From NCBI GenBank assembly GCA_024449915.1, contig JAMZAV010000802.1, positions 124,001 through 188,000 on the forward strand: 64,000 nt of DNA. The letters are read 5' to 3'. Below the pieces are notes generated by a model. That model had not been told where the DNA came from, searched no databases, and worked only from the letters and a program-made list of their open reading frames with translations. The translations under genes and the position numbers were made by a program. This stretch comes from Sweltsa coloradensis (Eukaryota > Arthropoda > Insecta > Plecoptera > Chloroperlidae). Shown here piece by piece: positions 12,754-25,890 of this stretch; position 1 is the first letter of the stretch; the number at the start of each line of letters is the position of its first letter.

Positions 12754-13201
12754 TTAATTTTTTGGATGTCGGTAAACAATCAAGACAAATACAACAATTT
12801 CAATGATTAATACCAAGGATACTATTAAAAACGTCATACTTAAAACATTACAATAATAAAAACGTGTATGATCACACATTAAGATAGTGAAAGCAAGTAT
12901 AAAGAATACGAACGACCATCTGTTAAAACCGTTATAATTCATGTCACTTATCAACACAGCAAGGGTCAACACCACACTCTATTGTGCTATCCACTATAGG
13001 AACTGGTACTATTTCCCATACGCAAACCACGTGTTGTAATCGCATTAGTGTGCGGTATGCATCAGTGTGACCAGGGCCCAGTTCCCTATATCCCGGTTGA
13101 AAGAGAATGTCTTTAGCTCGTAACAGCTCATCTCTTACGCAATCACTGCTAGCAGGTAACACATGGTCCACGATGCTCATTCTGTTGGAGAGCTCACACA
13201 A
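12754..13201 (-). pseudogene. Possible gene fragment with a hydrophobic segment
   Basis: Two overlapping minus-strand frames in different phases. The upstream one (13,201-12,944, 85 codons) is GC-richer than its surroundings and has a protein-like composition, with FQPGYRELGPGHTDAYRTL as a typical stretch. The downstream one (12,975-12,754, 73 codons) is strongly hydrophobic, with two or three possible membrane segments (for example FVFFILAFTILM and FLIVSLVLIIEIVVFVLIV). They could be one reading frame broken by a frameshift, an exon and its neighbour, or chance. I recognise no family. A cag with a pyrimidine-containing tract upstream of the first frame could be a splice acceptor, but this is weak. 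Confidence 0.2.
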
Positions 13202-13896
13202 TCAAGCAGAACTGAAGACATGCCTTCGTCTTTAATTGAGCAAAACTGCCGACATTTGATATCTGACCTTTCACTATCGCTCGTTAGGCCAAGGTCTTTA
13301 CAACGGTCAAGCTAATATATTTATTGTGATATTTAATCACTTTATGGAGACGATACCTTTGCACGAATTCTTTTTTACCTTAGTTATATAATAAATTGTT
13401 TTCAGTCCTAGAGCAAACAACACGCGACATAAGTACATAATTATGTAAATATAATAGGTTTTTAGGTTTGACGTCTCTGTTTACATTGAGAAATGCTATT
13501 CGGTGTACTTTTCTCTTATGTTTTATATTACACAACGATTTCAGAAAGAAACGACGTTTTTTCTCTGCAGGTGATTAAAAAATTAATGAAGGTTGGCTAA
13601 TGAAACTAACGCTCATAGGCTCGGTGACCCCACTCTCATTGATTTCATACGTGTATTACATGTTATTACGTATTTATTGTAACCAACAAAGATTAATAGA
13701 TAATCTGGATTGTTGATTGTTTGATATTGTTACAGAACAATATTATTTTATAATAATAATATATTATATGTATCACCATAATTATTGTAACAAAGGTTTT
13801 TGGCTAGTTTCTGGACGAGTTTGGTGTGTGATATCAAATTGTAAAAAGCTTTACCGACTGGGTGTGGGTGTGTACTGTGTAGCCTGTCTACAGTGA
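13202..13896. other. Unannotated stretch
   Basis: Nothing recognisable was found up to the left end of mariner copy 2. Confidence 0.4.
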
Positions 13897-15487
13897 TATA
13901 GTCTTCGCCATTTGCTGAGAGCTACCGGCTTTTGCTCTCAGAGTGAGAGCTTGATTGCTACAAGTTGTCGTCTTTTGTGCGATCCGTGTAAACAGTGACG
14001 AAAAACTCCGCACTACCGGGAGGCTAAAAATAATGTGTACCGGATGAATAAAAACAACCAAGAAAAACTTTGAAATGTATAGATAGCTGATGAAAAAACG
14101 TAAATGAAGAATACAATTATTATGATTATCACGATTAAAATGCTGTTTCCCTAAACATCGCATTGGGCATACTAAAATGTAAATACATTTAAACACACGC
14201 TACGATCTATGCATCCTCGTCTTCGCCGGAAGATGTATTGCTGTCGGTGTCGTCTTGAAGGTTTATTATAATGTTATCATCGTTGAAATTGTCCCAATTT
14301 GCGTATGATAGCTCTACTTTTTCAGTATGCTGTGCGCATTTCAACCACAAATCTCGTCCGATTTTGCTTTCTTCCCGTCGTATTGTGTCCACTACTACCG
14401 CGTTAACTCCGGGCGACTTGTTGTTGCGTCTTACAGCTTGTTTTAAATTACTCCACACCATTTCAATGGGGTTCAATATGCAATAATAAGGAGGGAGTCT
14501 AACACTTTATGGCCAAGTGTCTCTGCTAATTGGTCAATCACATACCGTCGCGGAATATTTGCAAGTTTTACCAATTGTAGCAGCACGGGTCTGGTCAGGA
14601 TTGGATTTGGGATAACTATATTATTTTCGGTCATTAACACGCATTAAACATAACACTGAGCTATTACAACTACACTTCATACTTTATAGTCAAATCACAC
14701 ACACAAAAATGAGTTTCGTCTTTGGGAGTTCAGAGTTTAACTATACATACATAGGCCTACACAAACTTTAAAATAAATAAAGTTGAAAGCTTACACCATC
14801 GTTTGTTGCCGTCTACAATGCCACCTCATAAACCAACTTTGTACGGAACAAGCCAACCAACTAAACACTCTTCTAGCACCATTTCCACTATTAAAAATTT
14901 CGTTTTAAAACAAAGAAACAACTAATTTACCACTATTATCACACACCAAAATGTATTACAGACCATCGCGTCAGAACAACTGGCACATTGGAGTGCCAGA
15001 CAACGACTGGAAACAAACAACGGAAACAATATTGACAAACATTTACGGATTTTGTGCATCCTTCTCCACCTACACATAACAACTCTAAAATGTTGCAAAA
15101 ACAACCCTTGGTCGTGTTCGTCTGTCTGAGTCAGTCATTCAACACACTCGCATGATTCGTTTCTTCCATCTGCTAATCCTAAACTGCAAAAAAACATAAA
15201 GGGATTCCATTCACTTCTCGAGATAGAAGTGAAGATAATATGACCTTGCTTTTAAAAGTCTGTGTTCGAACAGGAAACCCCAATTTCCTCCCCCTCTTTA
15301 CTCAATAGATTCAGGATGACCAAAAAGACAACAACCTTTCGTTTTAACACATATGATTTCGTTGAGTTTATTTCAGATACTCTTGTAGCCGCCAATTTAC
15401 TTGTCAACATGTTAAAAGGTTAGAGATACAAGAGGATTTACAGTCAAAGACTTTTCCGGTAGCTCTCAGCAAATGGCGAAGACTATA
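13897..15487 (-). mobile_element. Mariner-superfamily DNA transposon, copy 2
   Basis: Same inverted repeats and internal sequence as copy 1, same orientation, flanked by TA; 1,591 bp including the TA dinucleotides. Differences noticed by eye are about 20 over the element. They include a one-base deletion in the transposase remnant (near 14,501-14,505), a short altered block near 14,724-14,730, and a few indels near the right end. The flanking DNA differs from that of copy 1, which supports two separate insertions rather than a segmental duplication. Confidence 0.9.
14207..14634 (-). pseudogene. Transposase C-terminal remnant, frameshifted copy
   Basis: Equivalent to the remnant in copy 1 but interrupted by a single-base deletion at about 14,501-14,505 (aacactt instead of aacaactt). 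The uninterrupted part is 89 codons (14,476-14,207) and starts within the NPIE block. Here the canonical isoleucine is kept (MNPIEMVW), whereas copy 1 has phenylalanine at that position. The basic RRNN segment and acidic tail are the same as in copy 1. Confidence 0.75.
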
Positions 15488-16269
15488 CTTCATTTGAAGG
15501 GTTTCGCCTGTTAAATGATAAACACTTGAATAAAACCTTCAGCAAGAGCTGCCACTATGCACTATGCCGAACTGGAGACCTCTTCAATTAGTTTCTTGTG
15601 TGAGTTACTCATTTTGTTAATGTTGTGCAAATGTTGGAGTAGGAAAGGATTTTAATGCACAATTTTAGATTCTCAATTCCTTGACCTGCACTGCATTGTA
15701 TAACTTTGAGTAGCAATCTCAAACCTACACTCAATTTAAATTCCAGTTAGTGTTAAATTTAAAATGTCAGACTTCCTTTCTCTCTATCCACCCATTCTTC
15801 GCATCTCATCAACAATTCTTTTTTCTTTTTTCTTTACAGTCTTCTACTGGTAAGCGTTTTCAAGGCTCATCATTTGTATTTTTAATCCGTTGCTTAGTAA
15901 TTATTGTGATAAATAATCGCACTTTGCAATCAATATGTACCCATTAAATTATTAATTTATTGTAATATTATTATGATTGTATTATTATTTATTCATACTT
16001 ACATTTCCGTCCTATTCTCTTAGCTAGGAACAATATTTTGCTACAGTAAAAAGAGTTGAATAATTTCAAGTCTGACTTTGTAATTATTTATCTATAGAAT
16101 CTACAGATTTGAATGCCGTCTCTGTGTGTTCAGCACTACTTTTTTCGCCGAAGTTGTTAAACACAGGGTGGCGGAATTCCGAGAAGTTGATAAAAAAACA
16201 ACCATCTTGAACTTTCTAGTATTACAACCCTTGGAAAGAAGGAGGTGCTTACATGACATGCAATATTTG
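15488..16269. other. Unannotated stretch
   Basis: AT-rich. A 65-codon frame (15,750-15,947) has no recognisable content. Confidence 0.4.
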
Positions 16270-16630
16270 AATAGCATCATGGTTGGCCACTAAGGTCCAG
16301 CGAACTTGTTTCAATCTTTCACTTACATGTTCCTTCCCGTAATACTCGTCTCTACCACATCTTCCACCTCAAGACCCCTAGACTCACGCTGTTACGAAGA
16401 TCACTATATCTCACAGTCTTCCTTCTACCTTCAATCTTCCAATAAACTTTATCTTGACATATCCTCTCCGTGCAATGTTTTTAAAAAAGACAACAAAGTC
16501 GCTCTTGTTATCGTGTTTTTGTTTTCCATATTTCGGTATTGTATTATGTGTCATTAGTTCACTATTGTTATATGTTTCTTTAAAATGGCTTGCTGTCTTT
16601 GAAACTTTCTGAATGAATAAATAAATGAGA
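16270..16630 (+). repeat. Probable LINE 3' tail
   Basis: A pyrimidine-rich stretch leads to a block ending tggcttgctgtctttgaaac and then gaatgaataaataaatgag. This resembles the 3' untranslated end of an insect non-LTR retrotransposon. No reverse transcriptase is present. The 83-codon frame at 16,306-16,557 is probably incidental. Confidence 0.35.
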
Positions 16631-17234
16631 ATTAAAAAACCTCAAAGTACTTACGTTTCCTCGAATATTGGTAGATTATGTGGTAAACATGGGGTGTTAA
16701 TTAAATCGAAATTGAATTAATTGGTTTGAATTGGTCTTAGGTAACCCTGAATGGTGGGTTGCTGACAACATACATGAAGTAAAAGGTCGTCTTTACCGAT
16801 GGATGAGTTTGATTGGTCACGCTCATGGTATCATCATTGTTTTTAATATCATTACACGCTGATAGTATCACTTAATAGTTACAAACAGATGTAGCAACCA
16901 AGCTGTAACTATCAGTTAAGTCTAATTGGTAGTTTGCCAAATTACCTCATTCACCTCGGAAATAGCTGACGATTTAGAGTGACATGATTATTATACTAGG
17001 AAAATTCTCAGTTGGACGCGTTGTTGAGCGAGCACCGGTACGTGCAACATGACCCGAGTACGACATTCCCATAAGTCCCACCACACAGTGTAGGCCTAAC
17101 TGGATATTGACATTGTACACTATATACTATTCCAACATCTTTGCATTGTACTAATTCACGTCATGCCTTCTAAAGTGTGTCTTTGTATCTTCACTGCCTC
17201 CTTCATTTTTTAACATCATTTTTCGAATTATGAT

Positions 17235-17575
17235 TACCAATAAGTCTTTAAGTTATTGACCGATTTAGCTGAAAATTTGGAAAATAGGAGAGAATGTTGT
17301 ACTTATTGACCCTGCAAAATTTCATAACGATCGGAACATTTTTATTTTTTTATTTTTTTATTTTATTTTTTATTTTTTATAACCAACGATCGGATTTTGT
17401 TCAAAAACTATACAGCAACCCGCCTAGGTGGTATGTACATGTGTGCAAAATTTCAGGTCGATCAGAGAAACGGTGCGACCTGTATCGAAGCAGTAACAGA
17501 AAAAAAAAAAAAAAAAAAACAGACATTCGAGCCATAAGAGTCAAGTGGAGACGCTCGCTTCGCTCGCTCAATTAC
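17235..17575 (+). repeat. Family A-like repeat with poly(A) and simple-repeat insert
   Basis: Shows 'gcaaaatttcataacgatcgg', a tttta-rich run (about 17,339-17,380), 'caaaatttcaggtcgatcag', an A run of about 20 bases (17,500-17,519) and the end 'cgctcgcttcgctcgctcaa'. Block order and tail follow family A, but the body is a diverged subfamily. A related body segment is at about 63,320-63,410. Confidence 0.5.
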
Positions 17576-18239
17576 CATGTTTTCATCTACCACACGATAT
17601 TCAGTTAGAAGAGGAAAGTAACATATATTTTTAGATAAACATATATTTGTTTGGTATCCAAATTTAACTTCACAGCTATTCATATTGTGTAGAGTTGAGA
17701 ATAGTACATTCTTCATTATGAATTTGTGCCATTATTGAGTTTAAGGCAATTTTTTGGACGGACGGACATACAAGTGGTCCTTATACGGGAGCTTCACACT
17801 ATAATGAAGATATTTTACCGTCTTTAAACTAGGTTATCTAAGAATTAGATGATTATTCATCTACATTCTTGCCACTTTGTCTTTACATATACCATTAGGA
17901 GAATTTCCACTTCACTAACTAACATTTTGAAGGCATTTCTATCTTATGTAATGGGCTATGACTCTTATCTGTTCCTTAGTATTAAAATATTTTAAAAATA
18001 TATTTTACAAACATCAACAGTATCTTCTTGATAATAAATACTTAAGGTACGTGTTTTATGAATCGAGATAACCCGTTTCAGTTTTTTTAATTAGATTCTC
18101 CCGAAGAAAGTGTAAGTTATAGTAGGTTTTACTGACATAATCAAAGCCATCCGTTTGAACCACATTACTCCTCACTCATATTATGCGCAAACATTAAACC
18201 TATTTCATAATAAAAGAGACTTTCAGTTTTATATCTAAT
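17576..18239. other. Unannotated AT-rich stretch
   Basis: No supportable feature. Confidence 0.4.
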
Positions 18240-18475
18240 CAGGTAACAAAAAACTTTTTCGTGAGGATGCCCGCTGTAAGGTACACATCCGAGCTAACCG
18301 ACGTAACCCTCTTCAGTTGACTTACTATAGGTGTTGAGGATAGGACGGATGTCCCTTGCATTCGCATTAACGACTGAGGAAAACCTCTTAAAATCTTCAG
18401 TCAGGATTGCCTATCTCGCCGGGATTCGAATCCTGGCGCTTAACACTTGAGCCACCCCTTACGGTGTCAGGTTAC
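18240..18475 (-). repeat. tRNA-derived SINE (family S2), reverse
   Basis: Read on the minus strand, the copy has a tRNA-like head with ggctcaagtgttaagcgcc and a good B-box region (ggattcgaatcccggcgag). Then follow ggcaatcctgactgaag and the body gttttcctcagtcg and gcgaatgcaagggacatccg. This is the best-preserved S2 head in the window. Confidence 0.7.
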
Positions 18476-19207
18476 ATAGTAAATGAACGTACGTTGTATT
18501 AATGATGATGAGAAAATATATATTTATAGCCTTTAGGTTTACTTAATCAATTGCAAATTCTGAGAAAATGAAACAGAGTACACGACATAATCTTTTGAAC
18601 AACGTGAATAGATGATAAACAAGTGCCTCGAATAACAGTTGATGATTCAATCTGATACCGAATGTTCTTTACAATATTGGAACCATCGTTTAAAAGACAA
18701 CGATATACCTGACACACCACATCTATTTGTCAAAAGCACATAGCTCCTTACAAACACACATGATACGATTGTAAGTAGGTACACCGACACAAACAATACC
18801 ACACATAAACTGTTTGTAGACTTTTCCTTACTTTACATTTTTGTGTTGTACGGACATGAAAACAATTTAGATTATTTCACAGTTACCCTGGATATTTACA
18901 TCCCAATTCACAATGGTTTGAGTATCGTTGATCATGCCACGGTAAAAATGTCATGTTTAAGTATCAAGCTACTATCCTGACCGCTAGGCCCGCGATGCCA
19001 TAAGAAACGGGCTGCCAACTGGCAGGAGGACCACGTATTTGCATCGTTGCAATATTCTCGTTAGAATGGCGCTCCCATATATTTCATCGATCGTTACTCG
19101 AACTTTTTCTCATTATATTTTCAGTCTCGATTAAAGGAGGCGTCTGCAAATTGCTTACGTGTGCAGCAACGTTATTTGCAATTACCGATAGATCATAAAT
19201 AAACCGT
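18476..19207. other. Unannotated stretch
   Basis: No supportable feature. Confidence 0.4.
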
Positions 19208-19620
19208 GTGGGAAGGTGCGAGCTTGTTCTGGCCTGGGGCGGGTACATCCTTACTATACATTCCGTACTTTCATTTCAACCGCGCTTTATTGGAGGATGG
19301 TTCCCCAGGAAGCAACGTAATTCTTGCGGTACATTGTTTCAAGAGCTGACGAGAGAGACGAGGGTTTCTTTCTCCTTGACGTCTGCTCGGCAGTACGGGT
19401 TAGTGGAGGAACCTATGACTGTCAAGGTTACACCGTCCTTTCGGATGGCAGGATGTTGGTCCTATTGGTACTTTTCGAAAGGAGTAGGCTACGTGCCGGT
19501 ACCGCGTTCTCCACTCCTTTCTACCCCCACCTCCTTCTTCATAATCATCATACATCACATGGTCACTCTAAAATGGCAGAAAATGCTGTATGTGGCCAAT
19601 TCATAAATAAATAGATAAAT
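19208..19620 (+). repeat. Probable old SINE or LINE tail with ATAA end
   Basis: A GC-richer block carries two overlapping + frames (132 and 96 codons), neither recognisable as protein. The order 'gtcctttcggatgg', 'ttttcgaaaggagtaggcta', 'cttcttcataatcatcata' and a final ataaataaataga run resembles the conserved central and tail parts of animal SINEs. I therefore read it as a repeat rather than a gene. A truncated gene remains possible. Confidence 0.3.
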
Positions 19621-20682
19621 ACATTTTATTATGCATGGACTTTGAAAACGAGTTATAAACAGTTTTGCGACTCTTTTCTGAAGGTGATTTTTACGGGAAT
19701 ACATTGCAAGGTAGGCTACATCAAATGGCAATAAATGCACAATATTAGTAAACCACGGTGGTACATCGCTTACACGACATACGCTAATTCGAAAGGTCAC
19801 GTTGTTACTGACAATCATGTCTGAAAGTATTTCTAAGTTTGTTTTTTAGTCATCAGCAAATGCTGAGGTCGAGCACTGATAACTAGCGTTTTGAAAAAAA
19901 ACCCTTGCCCAAGAATTGCATATTGTAATTGTCTACAGGCTTTCTTAGAGTAGACATTATATTATTATATTAGTTATTTTTTACAATACGCATGATATTC
20001 TCATGCATACATGGTTACACTCAGTTGTAATGTGTGAACTTATATAAAATATTACTAATAAATCGTAAATCAATACTTCTCTACATTAAAATAGAGAAAT
20101 ACAATAAAATCAAAAATCAATACTCGGTTACAATAAAATGGAGAAATAAAAAAAATAGTATTACGTTACAATAAAATAGGAGACATTGACTACACTTAAA
20201 ATGGTACGGATATAATATATATAAATTATAAAAAAATATATTAACGAAGTGTGCACTGATGAAAACTTAAATTGTGAACAATTTTCACTACCAATTTACA
20301 GCTTTAGGACAAAACACAAACCAAGATGCCACTTATTTTACAAGACATTCTTGCGTCTGAATTCTCATAATGATGGTTGTTGATTTACAGAATGTAGGTA
20401 ATCTGCGAGTCAAGATTTAAGTCCCAATTGGGCAAAAGATACACATCAGGTTCTTCCAACACAATTTTGTGTTATTTTTATCACATATTTACCACTATTG
20501 GGCATAACCAAAATGAAAACTGTATGTTATTTTCACCGCAAATACCTTCCCATGACTAGTTAACCTGCAAACAATTTTTGCATGTATGCAAGGTAACTGC
20601 CCTTAATCAGACTTAATATTTATAAAAGGTGGCCAAACCTATATACAATGAAATTCATATTTTCCCTCCAGTTTACAAGGTG

Positions 20683-21110
20683 CACTGAGCATTGATATTA
20701 AACATCTATAGTGGGCTAGATCCGCAGTCTCCACAGGCGCGAGCGTACCAAATTGAAGAGTCAATCCCACCTTTTCAAAATGGCGATTTGGCGTTTTAAT
20801 TGATGCATTTTTAATGCAATAAAGTATTTTTCAGGATTGTTTGATATGGTTTTAGCTTGTGCAGCATGATTATGCACAAACAGAAACAAGAAGAAGTTAT
20901 TGCATAAGGGAATCTAGTAATCATTTGGTGTTAATGCCTAATATGCTCACCTGTCAATATGACGGCCATCTTGAAAAATATTTGGGCTACAAATCGCTCC
21001 CGTCTACTTAACATGCAAACTGAATTTCAAGATGGCTTCTAATTGACACGTCAGTGGACCAATGACTGCGGGTCTAGCCTACTATAGATGTTTAATATCA
21101 ATGCCACTGA
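20683..21110. mobile_element. MITE with 41-bp inverted repeats and 6-bp duplication
   Basis: The element spans 20,689-21,104 (416 bp). Its ends are 41-bp inverted repeats starting gcattgatattaaacatcta with only two mismatches. Direct repeats cactga flank it at 20,683-20,688 and 21,105-21,110. Inside, 'ttttcaaaatggcgat' and 'cggccatcttgaaaaat' form a second inverted pair, so the element folds back on itself. There is no open frame of note. A 6-bp target duplication is unusual among common insect DNA transposons, so I leave the superfamily open. Confidence 0.85.
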
Positions 21111-21621
21111 CTTCTACGTTCCTTGGCATGGAGTCATGCTTAAGCCACGCGGCCTGGTCCTGCACCCTAACAAGATGAGCTACTGCTGAGAGACATGCCA
21201 TAATAATCCTCGTGCAATGCGTTATTATATATGCAAGAAACGAGTTTCAAAATTCTAGATGACTTAGGAGATGTGAGTGGCCAGAGAAGGAATTGCAGAC
21301 TTTCAAGGTTTTCCAAAGAAACCATTACTGTGCTATTTGAGAAAAATATGTTTGCTTATATTTTAAATAACAAATTTCCTTGTACTTTTTATACTACTGT
21401 CTGCCAATACAATACGCGTATACATCAACACGACTACGAATAAACAGCATTCGAGAAGTAGTCTAGTATACGTGTTGAAATTATATCACGGATTATAATT
21501 ATTATTGTTTTATAATTGTAATTCCCTATTTGGTAATGAAAATGTTTAAAACGCTTCAGGGATAGGTAATAGGCCCGTTATTGTTTTTGATTTTCTTAGA
21601 ATTGTGATTATGTGATAAGAG

Positions 21622-21623
<2 letters not shown>

Positions 21624-21656
<33 letters not shown>

Positions 21657-21659
21657 TTC
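21624..21659. repeat. (TTTA)n microsatellite
   Basis: About nine perfect tetranucleotide repeats. No SINE body precedes them. Confidence 0.9.
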
Positions 21660-24600
21660 GTGCCGATGGTGTCGTGGTCAGGACTGTAAGGGTAGAGGTT
21701 TTGACAGTCGGGTCGGGTTCGGGTATTAAACTGCTTCGGGTTTTGGTGTCGGGTAGGGAAAAGACGGCCATTATATGGATAATTAATTTTACATGTGAAG
21801 AATTTTACATTACAATTATCTTCCAATTCATTTTCTATTGTCTGAATTTTGAATTTTCACTAAATGCCATTTTGTATGATATGCTTTAAATAAAAAATTG
21901 TCTGGACCGGCACCTCCACCAAAAATATTTTTTCGTTATCCGAAAATCGATTACACTTTATGACCATCGAGTCGATCCCCAAATACCCGACCGGACCCTA
22001 ACTTTAGGGTACCCGTACAGCACTAGTTGTGGTGTTTGTTTATAGACTTTATAGACAATGCTGACGAAATACCGGTTCAAATTAATGAAAAATATTGCAA
22101 TATGGGTATACAAAAACTAATTGGATATATATATCTGAGCAAATCCAAAGTTTCCGATTTAATTTTGATTTATTACTACATAAGAAATCATTAAGAGTGG
22201 TATTATATTGAGTTATCTCATAGACAAATTTGGCTTTGAGTATGGTATATAGTCTAGAATGTGAAAGAAAATATTTATGTGGTATAGAACGTATACAAGG
22301 CACAGAAACTGGCATTTGAATAAATTGTAATCAACAAATATTAATTTTTTGGAAAATTAATTGGTTGAGTCTACCAAAATTAAAAAGTACATGACGTATT
22401 TGAAAGCAAAATACATGCAAGTAGTATGTAAAATAACTGTTGAAGTTCATTACGAACATCACACATATATCATCATTCAAACATCTAAATGCCATACATA
22501 ACAACATCATCTTTAAATTGTTTATTTTATTGTCATGGACATTCTCTCTTTTTAATTCTTTATACGTAGCTTATTTTATCCTTGTAAACGGCTGGCTATC
22601 ATTCACACACACACACACTACAGTAAACAGAAAACACGTTACTAGTAGATTGATAATAACTATATGTTATCATACAATCTCTTTGTAACCCTTGTGTTAA
22701 GTTCACCATAGCCTTCAATGAATATATAACTTCCAGGCAAAGGAGAAGAACGAGGAAGCGATTCGAAGCAAAATGTCCTCATCTCACAGATCACATAGTT
22801 CATATGTGCATGTTCCACCCTCAGCGTTTCTTTTTTAACCCGACTTCAAATTAAAACAATACTACCAACCATTTATAATATTCTAATAATAGATGGTTGT
22901 GCTGATTATTTCACTGAAGATGGTATTAATACCATATAATAGCACAGTCACACCATGCTGAACCGTTACTCTATTTTCTATCTGGAGTTGAGGATTCTAT
23001 CGTCAAGGTTAATTTCTCACAATATAAGTGAAACATATAACTTGAACGGAATTCATAAAAATAATTTTTATTCCTAAACCAGCTCTTCAGGTAATGTGAT
23101 CAAATCAAGGAAACGTACAACATCATAATATTAGATACAATGACACTCAACTTATAATGCGGGGACGCCTATATAATTTTCATTGCGTCAGTTGGTATTC
23201 AAAGTACATTTTTTGCACATGGACGGCTTAGCACGAGACAAGATAAGACTAAGTCCTTCCTACCGAGTTACAATGTTGAGTATATAACTTTAAAAAAGAT
23301 GAACTATTCACAGTCAAATATTGTTTTATACCTCTTCAGAAAAGTAACACTCCTGCGAACAATCCAGACGATCAACCCTTTCCACTCAAATTATAAAAGA
23401 CTGAGGGCGAACAGAAAATAACCTATAATTTCATTCACGCAGTGACATTTTGTGACTATTTATTATAAAAAGTTGTCAGAATGTTAATTGCTTGGCTAAG
23501 CAACTTACTATTTTCTCAATCAATCGCAAGGTTTTGTCTAAGTTTTTGTCGGAAAGTAGTCGAAATCTTATCCAATAGAAAATTATAAAAACGTAACGTT
23601 AGTTCGAAGCTAAATAGATTAAATAACTTTTCGATTTGCTACATTGCTGTCTTCAAAATGGGACATTTTACTAATCATTTTGTGTTATGTATAATGTATT
23701 TTAAGAATCCTGTAATAGCAATGAGTGTAACATATACTTAGTATAGTGACGAAATTGTGTAATAGGGCTAGCTCTGATTCTTACTTCCGTCAATGTGCAT
23801 TGTACAAAGGTTATAACATGTATTAATCTGTACTGTGTAATTACATTGAAAATAAATAATAATAATGAAAGTTACCAAAAAGTGTAACGCGTTATTCTCA
23901 GGAATTTTAGGTTTTTACATCTATAATTAAAAAGTTATAACAAATAACAAGTATAAAAACAAATATCCCAAAACTGATTTTGGCCCTTGTAGTATTCATC
24001 ATTTTTTACATGAACAAAGGAGACACATATAATATCATAATAAGCAATAGCTTTAGTTTATTTATAGATGATGTACTTGATTGACCATTAAATACAATAT
24101 ATGAGTACATATGAGGTTCAGTGAACTGTGATCTCCATGTGGTATGAGAACATATTTGTCATGATGATGATAATGACGATTTAATCAAATAGGTGATTAA
24201 GAAAATAATTTATGAGAGAAAAATGTATTTTTTGCCGACTGATGTATTTGATAATCTAATGGGCCCAGACGGATTAGATATTGATGAAAAATTTATGTAG
24301 TAATTAATTTTAAACAAATTTTATTCCATGCGATTAGGTCAAAACTATAAAAAGTGACAACATTTTCGGCTGAAGGTTTTTAGAAGTTAAATGCTTGTAA
24401 AAGATTGCAATCGAAAAGTGAACAACACGGATAATTAATAAGTCATCATTGGACGTCAGTTAGGCCGAGCCCTTGAACTTCTGGTGTCCCTAACCTGCGC
24501 AGAGTTCGTGAGCAGGAGGGGGTCTCACTGGCAGAGTCGTTGTCAACCGGAGAACGCAGGTAGACACTTGGAGGGAAGTAAAAACGCGACACTTAAAAAA

Positions 24601-25890
24601 CCTAATCAATAGTAGTTTTATAGTTTTATTTATATTTATTACTTTTTTCGTCTTTTTTATATTTTGAAAAATTACTTATTTAGTTTTTAGTAAGTAAATT
24701 ATCGTCTCAATTGGCGTTTTCTTTCAATAATATTCAGTCAACAAATCAACAATAGACTAGGAATATAGTCCGAGTCTGAAATAAAATGTTATTTCGAAGT
24801 GTAGCGTTACCATAATTTTTTAATATAATTAACCCATGTAGAGATAATTCTGTGGCCACATAGACATGGTTTAGCTAAACACTGGTTCGCGGCTGGGGCT
24901 TCGCCCCCGTCCCCGTCAGTTGAAGATTACCTCTATATTAGTCCCACCCAACAAGACAAGGCACTCGATCTGGATTCGTGTGCGAGGGTGGAGTGAGGAG
25001 GCTGCATTTAGATTTGAGAAGAATATTGTTCTGTTCATTATCGCTACACGGTCTTATCAAACACCAAACGCTTGAAGACTGTCAACTTCTTTCCTAACCT
25101 AGTAGAGACATCTGCTGCTATGTGTTGAGAAGTTGATTCTTGTGTGTGTGTTGGCTAAATATTCACAATGAAAACATTGATCACTGATCAGTGATCGCAA
25201 GTTTGTACACTCAACAAACAGTTTTCTCTTTGTTCTTACACCAGACATACGTGTTCAATACTAGTAAGACAATATTGTCGCGATTATCTAACACAAGTCA
25301 ATAGACATTTCTCTATAATATATACGACCGAGTACTAGATTCAACATGCGATCTGTCAATTGCAGCCAATATAAATCGCAAATTCGTTCCATGAAGATAT
25401 TATTTTAAACAGTAGCTTGATCAGACATTAGGTCTCTCCCACACCGACCTTTCACCTTTTGCAAACCTGTAGCATCATGTGCGGCCATTCAAGGTCCCCG
25501 GGAACATTACATATATTTTAGAGAGGACACGACAAGGCTGAATATTTAATAAATAAGTAGTTTTTTCTTCAACAAAAGCTATCGGGCTTGTTAAACGCTC
25601 GACCAGGCTACGTGTAGACCGGATCTTCACTCCATGTGAACCTAAGAACTTAGCTCAATCGCAAGGGTCAAGGGAGTTAGAGGAGAGTTCGGGTGAACGA
25701 TGACTTATTGGAAAGTACTTTGCAACCCACTTCAGATGTTGGCTACGCTGACTGTCTCTCAGAGGGGGGGTCAGATACTCATAGGGGTTAAAATATGTAT
25801 TTGAGCTTTTGCTCCGGTTTTGGAGACGCAATTAAACATACCAAATTTTCACAGTAAAAACATGTTAATAAATGTTTGTTATAAACAAAA
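21660..25890. other. Long unannotated stretch
   Basis: Mostly AT-rich with no supportable gene. I note a family B fragment (ccggcacctccaccaaaaat) at about 21,908-21,930, a short (AC)n run at about 22,603-22,618, and a GC-richer block of unknown nature at about 24,440-24,600. A 'ggggcttcgcccccg' palindromic motif near 24,896 resembles the middle of family B. Confidence 0.35.
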
